A stretch of 64,000 bases of DNA from Chlorocebus sabaeus (lineage: Eukaryota > Chordata > Mammalia > Primates > Cercopithecidae): the NCBI RefSeq assembly GCF_047675955.1, contig NW_027327631.1, forward strand, positions 248,001-312,000. Reading direction: 5' to 3'. Shown in pieces: positions 39,397 through 52,200 of this stretch. The notes beneath the pieces were generated by a model. It had not been told where the DNA came from. It saw only the letters and a list, made by a program, of their open reading frames with translations, and ran no database searches. Positions within the stretch are counted from its first letter, which is position 1. Every line of letters begins with the position of its first letter. Made by a program: the position numbers and the translations under genes.

Positions 39397-42300
39397 CTTA
39401 GCGAAAGGCTTCTTGAAGGGAAAGATGTAACTCTGTGAGATGAATTAACAGAACACAGAGCAGTTTCTCAGAAAGCTTCTTTCCAGTTTTGAACGGAAGA
39501 TATTTCCTTTTTCACCATAGCCCTCTATGGGCTTCCAAATATCCCTTTGCCAATTCCACAAGAACAGCCTTAGCGAAAGGCTTCTTGAAGGGAAAGATGT
39601 AACTCTGCGAGATGAATGAACAGAACACAGAGCAGTTTCTCAGAAAGCTTCTTTCCAGTTTTGAACGGAAGATATTTCCTTTTTCACCATAGCCCTCTAT
39701 GGGCTTCCAAATATCCCCTTGCCAATTCCACAACAACAGCCTTAGCGAAAGGCTTCTTGAAGGGAAAGATGTAACTCTGTGAGATGAATTAACAGAACAC
39801 AGAGCAGTTTCTCAGAAAGCTTCTTTCCAGTTTTGAACGGAAGATATTTCCTTTTTCACCATAGCCCTCTATGGGCTTCCAAATATCCCTTTGCCAATTC
39901 CACAAGAACAGCCTTAGCGAAAGGCTTCTTGAAGGGAAAGATGTAACTCTGTGAGATGAATTAACAGAACACAGAGCAGTTTCTCAGAAAGCTTCTTTCC
40001 AGTTTTGCACCGAAGATATTTCCTTTTTCACCGTAGCCCTCTATGGGCTTCCAAATATCCCTTTGCCAATTCCACAAGAACAGCCTTAGCGAAAGGCTTC
40101 TTGAAATGAAAGATGTAACTCTGTGAGATGAATTAACAGAACACAGAGCAGTTTCTCAGAAAGCTTCTTTCCAGCTTTGAACGGAAGATATTTCCTTTTT
40201 CACCATAGCCCTCTATGGGCTTCCAAATATCCCTTTGCCAATTCCACAAGAACAGCCTTAGCGAAAGGATTCTTGATGGGAAAGACGTAACTCTGTGACA
40301 TGAATTAACAGAACACAGAGCAGTTTCTCAGAAAGCTTCTTTCCAGTTTTGAACGGAAGATATTTCCTTTTTCACCATAGCCCTCTATGGGCTTCCAAAT
40401 ATCCCTTTGCCAATTCCACAAGAACAGCCTTTCGCGAAAGGCTTCTTGAAGGGAAAGATGTAACTCTGTGAGATGAATGAACAGAACACAGAGCAGTTTC
40501 TCAGAAAGCTTCTTTCCAGTTTTGAACGGAAGATATTTCCTTTTTCACCATAGCCCTCTATGGGCTTCCAAATATCCCTTTGCCAATTCCACAAGAACAG
40601 CCTTAGCGAAAGGCTTCTTGAAGGGAAAGATGTAACTCTGTGAGATGAATTAACAGCACACGGAGCAGTTTCTCAGAAAGCTTCTTTCCAGTTTTGAACG
40701 GAAGATATTTCCTTTTTCACCATAGCCCTCTATGGGCTTCCAAATATCCCTTTGCCAATTCCACAAGAACAGCCTTAGCGAAAGGATTCTTGAAGGGAAA
40801 GATGTAACTCTGTGAGATGAATTAACAGAACACAGAGCAGTTTCTCAGAAAGCTTCTTTCCAGTTTTGAACGGAAGATATTTCCTTTTTCACCATAGCCC
40901 TCTATGGGCTTCCAAATATCCCTTTGCCAATTCCACAAGAACAGACTTAGCGAAAGGCTTCTTGAAGGGAAAGATGTAACTCTGTGAGATGAATTAACAG
41001 AACACAGAGCAGTTTCTCAGAAAGCTTCTTTCCAGTTTTGAACGGAAGATATTTCCTTTTTCACCATAGCCCTCTATGGGCTTCCAAATATCCCTTTGCC
41101 AATTCCACAAGAACAGCCTTAGCGAAAGGCTTCTTGAAGGGAAAGATGTAACTCTGTGAGATGAATTAACAGAACACAGAGCAGTTTCTCAGAAACCTTC
41201 TTTCCAGTTTTGAACGGAAGATATTTCCTTTTCACCATAGCCCTCTATGGGCTTCCAAATATCCCTTTGCCAATTCCACAAGAACAGCCTTAGCGAAAGG
41301 CTTCTTGAAGGGAAAGATGTAACTCTGTGAGATGAATTAACAGAACACAGAGCAGTTTCTCAGAAAGCTTCTTTCCAGTTTTGAACGGAAGATATTTCCT
41401 TTTTCACCATAGCCCTCTATGGGCTTCCAAATATCCCTTTGCCAATTCCACAAGAACAGCCTTAGAGAAAGGCTTCTTGAAGGGAAAGATGTAACTCTGT
41501 GAGATGAATTAACACAACTCAGAGCAGTTTCTCAGAAAGCTTCTTTCCAGTTTTGCACGGAAGATATTTCCTTTTTCACCGTAGCCCTCTATGGGCTTCC
41601 AAATATCCCTTTGCCAATTCCACAAGAACAGCCTTAGCGAACGGCTTCTTGAAGTGAAAGATGTAACTCTGTGAGATGAATTAACAGAACACAGAGCAGT
41701 TTCTCAGAAAGCTTCTTTCCAGCTTTGAACGGAAGATATTTACTTTTTCACCATAGCCCTCTATGGGCTTCCAAATATCCCTTTGCCAATTCCACAAGAA
41801 CAGCCTTAGCGAAAGGCTTCTTGAAGGGAAAGACGTAACTCTGTGACAGGAATTAACAGAACACAGAGCAGTTTCTCAGAAAGCTTCTTTCCAGTTTTGA
41901 ACGGAAGATATTTCCTTTTTCACCATAGCCCTCTATGGGCTTCCAAATATCCCTTTGCCAATTCCACAAGAACAGCCTTAGCGAAAGGCTTCTTGAAGGG
42001 AAAGATGTAACTCTGTGAGATGAATTAACAGAACACAGAGCAGTTTCTCAGAAAGCTTCTTTCCAGTTTTGAACGGAAGATATTTCCTTTTTCACCATAG
42101 CCCTCTATGGGCTTCCAAATATCCCTTTGCCAATTCCACAAGAACAGCCTTAGCGAAAGGCTTCTTGAAGGGAAAGATGTAACTCTGTGAGATGAATGAA
42201 CAGAACACAGAGCAGTTTCTCAGAAAGCTTCTTTCCAGTTTTGAACGGAAGATATTTCCTTTTTCACCATAGCCCTCTACGGGCTTCCAAATATCCCTTT

Positions 42301-45010
42301 GCCAATTCCACAAGAACAGCCATAGCGAAAGGCTTCTTGAAGGGAAAGATGTAACTCTGTGAGATGAATGAACAGAACACAGAGCAGTTTCTCAGAAAGC
42401 TTCTTTCCAGTTTTGAACGGAAGATATTTCCTTTTTCACCATAGCCCTCTATGGGCTTCCAAATATCCCTTTGCCAATTCCACAAGAACAGCCTTAGCGA
42501 AAGGCTTCTTGAAGGGAAAGATGTAACTCTGTGAGATGAATTAACAGAACTCAGAGCAGTTTCTCAGAAAGCTTCTTTCCAGTTTTGAACGGAAGTTATG
42601 TCCTTTTTCACCGTAGCCCTCTAGGGGTTCCAAATATCCCTTTGCCAATTCCACAAGAACACCCTTAGCGAAAGGCTTCTTGAAGTGAAAGATGTAACTC
42701 TGTGAGATGAATTAACAGAACACAGAGCAGTTTCTCAGAAAGCTTCTTTCCAGCTTTGAACGGAAGATATTTCCTTTTTCACTATAGCCCTCTATGGGCT
42801 TCCAAATATCCCTTTGCCAATTCCACAAGAACAGCCTTAGCGAAAGGCTTCTTGAAGGGAAAGACGTAACTCTGTGACATGAATTAACAGAACACAGGGC
42901 AGTTTCTCAGAAAGTTTCTTTCCAGTTTTCAACGGAAGATATTTCCTTTTTCACCATAGCCCTCTATGGGCTTCCAAATATCCCTTTGCCAATTCCACAA
43001 GAACAGCCTTCGCGAAAGGCTTCTTGAAGGGAAAGATGTAACTCTGTGAGATGAATTAACAGAACACAGAGCAGTTTCTCAGAAAGCTTCTTTCCAGTTT
43101 TGAACGGAAGATATTTCCTTTTTCACCATAGCCCTCTATGGGCTTCCAAATATCCCTTTGCCAATTCCACAAGAACAGCCTTAGCGAAAGGCTTCTTGAA
43201 GGGAAAGATGTAACTCTGTGAGATGAATGAACAGAACACAGAGAAGTTTCTCAGAAAGCTTCTTTCCAGTTTTGAACGGAAGATATTTCCTTTTTCACCA
43301 TAGCCCTCTATGGGCTTCCAAATATCCCTTTGCCAATTCCACAAGAACAGCCTTAGCGAAAGGCTTCTTGAAGGGAAAGATGTAACTCTGTAAGATGAAT
43401 TAACAGAACACAGAGGAGTTTCTCAGAAAGCTTCTTTCCAGTTTTGAACGGAAGATATTTCCTTTTTCACCATAGCCCTCTATGGGCTTCCAAATATCCC
43501 TTTGCCAATTCCACAAGAACAGCCTTTCGCGAAAGGCTTCTTGAAGGGAAAGATGTAACTCTGTGAGATGAATTAACAGAACACAGAGCAGTTTCTCAGA
43601 AAGCTTCTTTCCAGTTTTGAACGGAAGATATTTCCTTTTTCACCATAGCCCTCTATGGGCTTCCAAATATCCCTTTGCCAATTCCACAAGAACAGCCTTA
43701 GCGAAAGGCTTCTTGAAGGGAAAGATGTAACTCTGTGAGATGAATTAACAGCACACGGAGCAGTTTCTCAGAAAGCTTCTTTCCAGTTTTGAACGGAAGA
43801 TATTTCCTTTTTCACCATAGCCCTCTATGGGCTTCCAAATATCCCTTTGCCAATTCCACAAGAACAGCCTTAGCGAAAGGATTCTTGAAGGGAAAGATGT
43901 AACTCTGTGAGATGAATGAACAGAACACAGAGCAGTTTCTCAGAAAGCTTCTTTCCAGTTTTGAACGGAAGATATTTCCTTTTTCACCATAGCCCTCTAT
44001 GGGCTTCCAAATATCCCTTTGCCAATTCCACAAGAACAGACTTAGCGAAAGGCTTCTTGAAGGGAAAGATGTAACTCTGTGAGATGAATTAACAGAACAC
44101 AGAGCAGTTTCTCAGAAAGCTTCTTTCCAGTTTTGAACGGAAGATATTTCCTTTTTCACCATAGCCCTCTATGGGCTTCCAAATATCCCTTTGCCAATTC
44201 CACAAGAACAGCCTTAGCGAAAGGCTTCTTGAAGGGAAAGATGTAACTCTGTGAGATGAATTAACAGAACACAGAGCAGTTTCTCAGAAACCTTCTTTCC
44301 AGTTTTGAACGGAAGATATTTCCTTTTCACCATAGCCCTCTATGGGCTTCCAAATATCCCTTTGCCAATTCCACAAGAACAGCCTTAGCGAAAGGCTTCT
44401 TGAAGGGAAAGATGTAACTCTGTGAGATGAATTAACAGAACACAGAGCAGTTTCTCAGAAAGCTTCTTTCCAGTTTTGAACGGAAGATATTTCCTTTTTC
44501 ACCATAGCCCTCTATGGGCTTCCAAATATCCCTTTGCCAATTCCACAAGAACAGCCTTAGCGAAAGGCTTCTTGAAGGGAAAGATGTAACTCTGTGAGAT
44601 GAATTAACAGAACTCAGAGCAGTTTCTCAGAAAGCTTCTTTCCAGTTTTGCACGGAAGATATTTCCTTTTTCACCGTAGCCCTCTATGGGCTTCCAAATA
44701 TCCCTTTGCCAATTCCACAAGAACAGCCTTAGCGAAAGGCTTCTTGAAGTGAAAGATGTAACTCTGTGAGATGAATTAACAGAACACAGAGCAGTTTCTC
44801 AGAAAGCTTCTTTCCAGCTTTGAACGGAAGATATTTACTTTTTCACCATAGCCCTCTATGGGCTTCCAAATATCCCTTTGCCAATTCCACAAGAACAGCC
44901 TTAGCGAAAGGCTTCTTGAAGGGAAAGACGTAACTCTGTGACATGAATTAACAGAACACAGAGCAGTTTCTCAGAAAGCTTCTTTCCAGTTTTGAACGGA
45001 AGATATTTCC
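38500..45010. repeat. Large dispersed duplication, copy 1 (partner about 49160-54810)
   Basis: Two shifts apply: 10664 up to about 41690, then 9804 from about 42550. The difference, 860 bp, is exactly five monomers, so the segment near 41690-42550 is absent from the partner. Shared rare markers: CCTTAGAGAAAGG (41461 and 52125), CACAACTCAG (near 41512 and 52176), GCGAACGG (near 41637 and 52301), GAAGTTATG (42593 and 52397), TTTTCAACGG (42926 and 52730), the palindromes and the box-deletion monomers. Confidence 0.8.
39397..40945. repeat. Nine-monomer tandem duplication, unit 2 (1549 bp)
   Basis: Second copy of the nine-mer. A further copy lies at 50061-51609 (shift 10664), sharing the private GAAATGAAAG change (near 40104 and 50768), so that copy descends from this unit and not from unit 1. 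Confidence 0.85.
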
Positions 45011-45124
45011 TTTTTCACCATAGCCCTCTATGGGCTTCCAAATATCCCTTTGCCAATTCCACAAGAACAGCCTTAGCGAAAGGCTTCTTGAAGGGAAAGA
45101 TGTAACTCTGTGAGATGAATGAAG

Positions 45125-48100
45125 AGAACACAGAGCAGTTTCTCAGAAAGCTTCTTTCCAGTTTTGAACGGAAGATATTTCCTTTTTCACCATAGCCCTC
45201 TATGGGCTTCCAAATATCCCTTTGCCAATTCCTCAAGAACAGCCTTAGCGAAAGGCTTCTTGAAGGGAAAGATGTAACTCTGCGAGATGAATGAACAGAA
45301 CACAGAGCAGTTTCTCAGAAAGCTTCTTTCCAGTTTTGAACGGAAGATATTTCCTTTTTCACCATAGCCCTCTATGGGCTTCCAAATATCCCTTTGCCAA
45401 TTCCACAAGAACAGCCTTAGCGAAAGGCTTCTTGAAGGGAAAGATGTAACTCTGTGAGATGAATTAACAGAACACAGAACAGTTTCTCAGAAAGCTTCTT
45501 TCCAGTTTTGAACGGAAGATATTTCCTTTTTCACCATAGCCCTCTATGGGCTTCCAAATATCCCTTTGCCAATTCCACAAGAACAGCCTTAGCGAAAGGC
45601 TTCTTGAAGGGAAAGATGTAACTCTGTGAGATGAATTAACAGAACACAGAGCAGTTTCTCAGAAAGCTTCTTTCCAGTTTTGAACGGAAGATATTTCCTT
45701 TTTCACCATAGCCCTCTATGGGCTTCCAAATATCCCCTTGCCAATTCCACAACAACAGCCTTAGCGAAAGGCTTCTTGAAGGGAAAGATGTAACTCTGTG
45801 AGATGAATTAACAGAACACAGAGCAGTTTCTCAGAAAGCTTCTTTCCAGTTTTGAACGGAAGATATTTCCTTTTTCACCATAGCCCTCTATGGGCTTCCA
45901 AATATCCCTTTGCCAATTCCACAAGAACAGCCTTAGCGAAAGGCTTCTTGAAGGGAAAGATGTAACTCTGTGAGATGAATTAACAGAACACAGAGCAGTT
46001 TCTCAGAAAGCTTCTTTCCAGTTTTGCACGGAAGATATTTCCTTTTTCACCGTAGCCCTCTATGGGCTTCCAAATATCCCTTTGCCAATTCCACAAGAAC
46101 AGCCTTAGCGAAAGGCTTCTTGAAGTGAAAGATGTAACTCTGTGAGATGAATTAACAGAACACAGAGCAGTTTCTCAGAAAGCTTCTTTCCAGCTTTGAA
46201 CGGAAGATATTTCCTTTTTCACCATAGCCCTCTATGGGCTTCCAAATATCCCTTTGCCAATTCCACAAGAACAGCCTTAGCGAAAGGATTCTTGATGGGA
46301 AAGACGTAACTCTGTGAGATGAATTAACAGAACACAGAGCAGTTTCTCAGAAAGCTTCTTTCCAGTTTTGAACGGAAGATATTTCCTTTTTCACCATAGC
46401 CCTCTATGGGCTTCCAAATATCCCTTTGCCAATTCCACAAGAACAGACTTAGCGAAAGGCTTCTTGAAGGGAAAGATGTAACTCTGTGAGATGAATTAAC
46501 AGAACACAGAGCAGTTTCTCAGAAAGCTTCTTTCCAGTTTTGAACGGAAGATATTTCCTTTTTCACCATAGCCCTCTATGGGCTTCCAAATATCCCTTTG
46601 CCAATTCCACAAGAACAGCCTTAGCGAAAGGCTTCTTGTAGGGAAAGATGTAACTCTGTGAGATGAATTAACAGAACACAGAGCAGTTTCTCAGAAAGCT
46701 TCTTTCCAGTTTTGAACGGAAGATATTTCCTTTTTCACCATAGCCCTCTATGGGCTTCCAAATATCCCTTTGCCAATTCCACAAGAACAGCCTTAGCGAA
46801 AGGCTTCTTGAAGGGAAAGATGTAACTCTGTGAGATGAATTAACAGAACACAGAGCAGTTTCTCAGAAAGCTTCTTTCCAGTTTTGAACGGAAGATATTT
46901 CCTTTTTCACCATAGCCCTCTATGGGCTTCCAAATATGCCTTTGCCAATTCCACAAGAACAGCCTTAGCGAAAGGATTCTTGAAGGGAAAGATGTAACTC
47001 TGTGAGATGAATGAACAGAACACAGAGCAGTTTCTCAGAAAGCTTCTTTCCAGTTTTGAACGGAAGATATTTCCTTTTTCACCATAGCCCTCTATGGGCT
47101 TCCAAATATCCCTTTGCCAATTCCTCAAAAACAGCCTTAGCGAAAGGCTTCTTGAAGGGAAAGATGTAACTCTGCGAGATGAATGAACAGAACACAGAGC
47201 AGTTTCTCAGAAAGCTTCTTTCCAGTTTTGAACGGAAGATATTTCCTTTTTCACCATAGCCCTCTATGGGCTTCCAAATATCCCTTTGCCAATTCCACAA
47301 GAACAGCCTTAGCGAAACGCTTCTTGAAGGGAAAGATGTAACTCTGTGAGATGAATTAACAGAACACAGAGCAGTTTCTCAGAAAGCTTCTTTCCAGTTT
47401 TGAACGGAAGATATTTCCTTTTTCACCATAGCCCTCTATGGGCTTCCAAATATCCCTTTGCCAATTCCACAAGAACAGCCTTAGCGAAAGGCTTCTTGAA
47501 GGGAAAGATGTAACTCTGTGAGATGAATGAACAGAACACAGAGAAGTTTCTCAGAAAGCTTCTTTCCAGTTTTGAACGGAAGATATTTCCTTTTTCACCA
47601 TAGCCCTCTAACGGCTTCCAAATATCCCTTTGCCAATTCCACAAGAACAGCCTTAGCGAAAGGCTTCTTGAAGGGAAAGATGTAACTCTGTGAGATGAAT
47701 GAACAGAACACAGAGAAGTTTCTCAGAAAGCTTCTTTCCAGTTTTGAACGGAAGATATTTCCTTTTTCACCATAGCCCTCTATGGGCTTCCAAATATCCC
47801 TTTGCCAATTCCACAAGAACAGCCTTAGCGAAAGGCTTCTTGAAGGGAAAGATGTAACTCTGTAAGATGAATTAACAGAACACAGAGGAGTTTCTCAGAA
47901 AGCTTCTTTCCAGTTTTGAACGGAAGATATTTCCTTTTTCACCATAGCCCTCTATGGGCTTCCAAATATCCCTTTGCCAATTCCACAAGAACAGCCTTTC
48001 GCGAAAGGCTTCTTGAAGGGAAAGATGTAACTCTGTGAGATGAATTAACAGAACACAGAGCAGTTTCTCAGAAAGCTTCTTTCCAGTTTTGAACGGAAGA

Positions 48101-48352
48101 TATTTCCTTTTTCACCATAGCCCTCTATGGGCTTCCAAATATCCCTTTGCCAATTCCACAAGAACAGCCTTAGCGAAAGGCTTCTTGAAGGGAAAGATGT
48201 AACTCTGTGAGATGAATTAACAGCACACGGAGCAGTTTCTCAGAAAGCTTCTTTCCAGTTTTGAACGGAAGATATTTCCTTTTTCACCATAGCCCTCTAT
48301 GGGCTTCCAAATATCCCTTTGCCAATTCCACAAGAACAGCCTTAGCGAAAGG
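45125..48352. repeat. Dispersed duplication, copy 1 (partner 56648-59875)
   Basis: Constant shift of 11523. Rare markers shared: CACAGAACAG (near 45475), ACAACAAC (45749), AAATATGCC (46935), CCTCAAAAAC (47123), GCGAAACGC (47314), CTAACGGC (47609), CTCTGTAAG (near 47860), the palindrome (47993) and GCACACGG (48223). I noticed no internal mismatch. Confidence 0.85.
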
Positions 48353-49297
48353 ATTCTTGAAGGGAAAGATGTAACTCTGTGAGATGAATTAACAGAACAC
48401 AGAGCAGTTTCTCAGAATGCTTCTTTCCAGTTTTGAACGGAAGATATTTCCTTTTTCACCATAGCCCTCTATGGGCTTCCAAATATCCCTTTGCCAATTC
48501 CACAAGAACAGACTTAGCGAAAGGCTTCTTGAAGGGAAAGATGTAACTCTGTGAGATGAATTAACAGAACACAGAGCAGTTTCTCAGAAAGCTTCTTTCC
48601 AGTTTTGAACGGAAGATATTTCCTTTTTCACCATAGCCCTCTATGGGCTTCCAAATATCCCTTTGCCAATTCCACAAGAACAGCCTTAGCGAAAGGCTTC
48701 TTGAAGGGAAAGATGTAACTCTGTGAGATGAATTAACAGAACACAGAGCAGTTTCTCAGAAACCTTCTTTCCAGTTTTGAACGGAAGATATTTCCTTTTC
48801 ACCATAGCCCTCTATGGGCTTCCAAATATCCCTTTGCCAATTCCACAAGAACAGCCTTAGCGAAAGGCTTCTTGAAGGGAAAGATGTAACTCTGTGAGAT
48901 GAATTAACAGAACACAGAGCAGTTTCTCAGAAAGCTTCTTTCCAGTTTTGAACGGAAGATATTTCCTTTTTCACCATAGCCCTCTATGGGCTTCCAAATA
49001 TCCCTTTGCCAATTCCACAAGAACAGCCTTAGCGAAAGGCTTCTTGAAGTGAAAGATGTAACTCTGTGAGATGAATTAACAGAACTCAGAGCAGTTTCTC
49101 AGAAAGCTTCTTTCCAGTTTTGCACGGAAGATATTTCCTTTTTCACCGTAGCCCTCTATGGGCTTCCAAATATCCCTTTGCCAATTCCACAAGAACAGCC
49201 TTAGCGAAAGGCTTCTTGAAGTGAAAGATGTAACTCTGTGAGATGAATTAACAGAACACAGAGCAGTTTCTCAGAAAGCTTCTTTCCAGCTTTGAAC
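47289..49297. repeat. Dispersed duplication, copy 2 (partner 1-2009)
   Basis: Its first kilobase also belongs to the block shared with 58.8-59.9 kb, so at least three copies of this stretch exist in the window. It carries CTAACGGC at 47609 where copy 1 has CTAAGGGC, sharing that change with 59132, which orders the duplications: the 47 kb and 59 kb copies are closer to each other. Confidence 0.7.
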
Positions 49298-52200
49298 GGA
49301 AGATATTTCCTTTTTCACCATAGCCCTCTATGGGCTTCCAAATATCCCTTTGCCAATTCCACAAGAACAGCCTTAGCGAAAGGATTCTTGATGGGAAAGA
49401 CGTAACTCTGTGACATGAATTAACAGAACACAGAGCAGTTTCTCAGAAAGCTTCTTTCCAGTTTTGAACGGAAGATATTTCCTTTTTCACCATAGCCCTC
49501 TATGGGCTTCCAAATATCCCTTTGCCAATTCCACAAGAACAGCCTTTCGCGAAAGGCTTCTTGAAGGGAAAGATGTAACTCTGTGAGATGAATGAACAGA
49601 ACACAGAGCAGTTTCTCAGAAAGCTTCTTTCCAGTTTTGAACGGAAGATATTTCCTTTTTCACCATAGCCCTCTATGGGCTTCCAAATATCCCTTTGCCA
49701 ATTCCACAAGAACAGCCTTAGCGAAAGGCTTCTTGAAGGGAAAGATGTAACTCTGTGAGATGAATTAACAGCACACGGAGCAGTTTCTCAGAAAGCTTCT
49801 TTCCAGTTTTGAACGGAAGATATTTCCTTTTTCACCATAGCCCTCTATGGGCTTCCAAATATCCCTTTGCCAATTCCACAAGAACAGCCTTAGCGAAAGG
49901 ATTCTTGAAGGGAAAGATGTAACTCTGTGAGATGAATTAACAGAACACAGAGCAGTTTCTCAGAAAGCTTCTTTCCAGTTTTGAACGGAAGATATTTCCT
50001 TTTTCACCATAGCCCTCTATGGGCTTCCAAATATCCCTTTGCCAATTCCACAAGAACAGACTTAGCGAAAGGCTTCTTGAAGGGAAAGATGTAACTCTGT
50101 GAGATGAATTAACAGAACACAGAGCAGTTTCTCAGAAAGCTTCTTTCCAGTTTTGAACGGAAGATATTTCCTTTTTCACCATAGCCCTCTATGGGCTTCC
50201 AAATATCCCTTTGCCAATTCCACAAGAACAGCCTTAGCGAAAGGCTTCTTGAAGGGAAAGATGTAACTCTGCGAGATGAATGAACAGAACACAGAGCAGT
50301 TTCTCAGAAAGCTTCTTTCCAGTTTTGAACGGAAGATATTTCCTTTTTCACCATAGCCCTCTATGGGCTTCCAAATATCCCCTTGCCAATTCCACAACAA
50401 CAGCCTTAGCGAAAGGCTTCTTGAAGGGAAAGATGTAACTCTGTGAGATGAATTAACAGAACACAGAGCAGTTTCTCAGAAAGCTTCTTTCCAGTTTTGA
50501 ACGGAAGATATTTCCTTTTTCACCATAGCCCTCTATGGGCTTCCAAATATCCCTTTGCCAATTCCACAAGAACAGCCTTAGCGAAAGGCTTCTTGAAGGG
50601 AAAGATGTAACTCTGTGAGATGAATTAACAGAACACAGAGCAGTTTCTCAGAAAGCTTCTTTCCAGTTTTGCACCGAAGATATTTCCTTTTTCACCGTAG
50701 CCCTCTATGGGCTTCCAAATATCCCTTTGCCAATTCCACAAGAACAGCCTTAGCGAAAGGCTTCTTGAAATGAAAGATGTAACTCTGTGAGATGAATTAA
50801 CAGAACACAGAGCAGTTTCTCAGAAAGCTTCTTTCCAGCTTTGAACGGAAGATATTTCCTTTTTCACCATAGCCCTCTATGGGCTTCCAAATATCCCTTT
50901 GCCAATTCCACAAGAACAGCCTTAGCGAAAGGATTCTTGATGGGAAAGACGTAACTCTGTGACATGAATTAACAGAACACAGAGCAGTTTCTCAGAAAGC
51001 TTCTTTCCAGTTTTGAACGGAAGATATTTCCTTTTTCACCATAGCCCTCTATGGGCTTCCAAATATCCCTTTGCCAATTCCACAAGAACAGCCTTTCGCG
51101 AAAGGCTTCTTGAAGGGAAAGATGTAACTCTGTGAGATGAATGAACAGAACACAGAGCAGTTTCTCAGAAAGCTTCTTTCCAGTTTTGAACGGAAGATAT
51201 TTCCTTTTTCACCATAGCCCTCTATGGGCTTCCAAATATCCCTTTGCCAATTCCACAAGAACAGCCTTAGCGAAAGGCTTCTTGAAGGGAAAGATGTAAC
51301 TCTGTGAGATGAATTAACAGCACACGGAGCAGTTTCTCAGAAAGCTTCTTTCCAGTTTTGAACGGAAGATATTTCCTTTTTCACCATAGCCCTCTATGGG
51401 CTTCCAAATATCCCTTTGCCAATTCCACAAGAACAGCCTTAGCGAAAGGATTCTTGAAGGGAAAGATGTAACTCTGTGAGATGAATTAACAGAACACAGA
51501 GCAGTTTCTCAGAAAGCTTCTTTCCAGTTTTGAACGGAAGATATTTCCTTTTTCACCATAGCCCTCTATGGGCTTCCAAATATCCCTTTGCCAATTCCAC
51601 AAGAACAGACTTAGCGAAAGGCTTCTTGAAGGGAAAGATGTAACTCTGTGAGATGAATTAACAGAACACAGAGCAGTTTCTCAGAAAGCTTCTTTCCAGT
51701 TTTGAACGGAAGATATTTCCTTTTTCACCATAGCCCTCTATGGGCTTCCAAATATCCCTTTGCCAATTCCACAAGAACAGCCTTAGCGAAAGGCTTCTTG
51801 AAGGGAAAGATGTAACTCTGTGAGATGAATTAACAGAACACAGAGCAGTTTCTCAGAAACCTTCTTTCCAGTTTTGAACGGAAGATATTTCCTTTTCACC
51901 ATAGCCCTCTATGGGCTTCCAAATATCCCTTTGCCAATTCCACAAGAACAGCCTTAGCGAAAGGCTTCTTGAAGGGAAAGATGTAACTCTGTGAGATGAA
52001 TTAACAGAACACAGAGCAGTTTCTCAGAAAGCTTCTTTCCAGTTTTGAACGGAAGATATTTCCTTTTTCACCATAGCCCTCTATGGGCTTCCAAATATCC
52101 CTTTGCCAATTCCACAAGAACAGCCTTAGAGAAAGGCTTCTTGAAGGGAAAGATGTAACTCTGTGAGATGAATTAACACAACTCAGAGCAGTTTCTCAGA

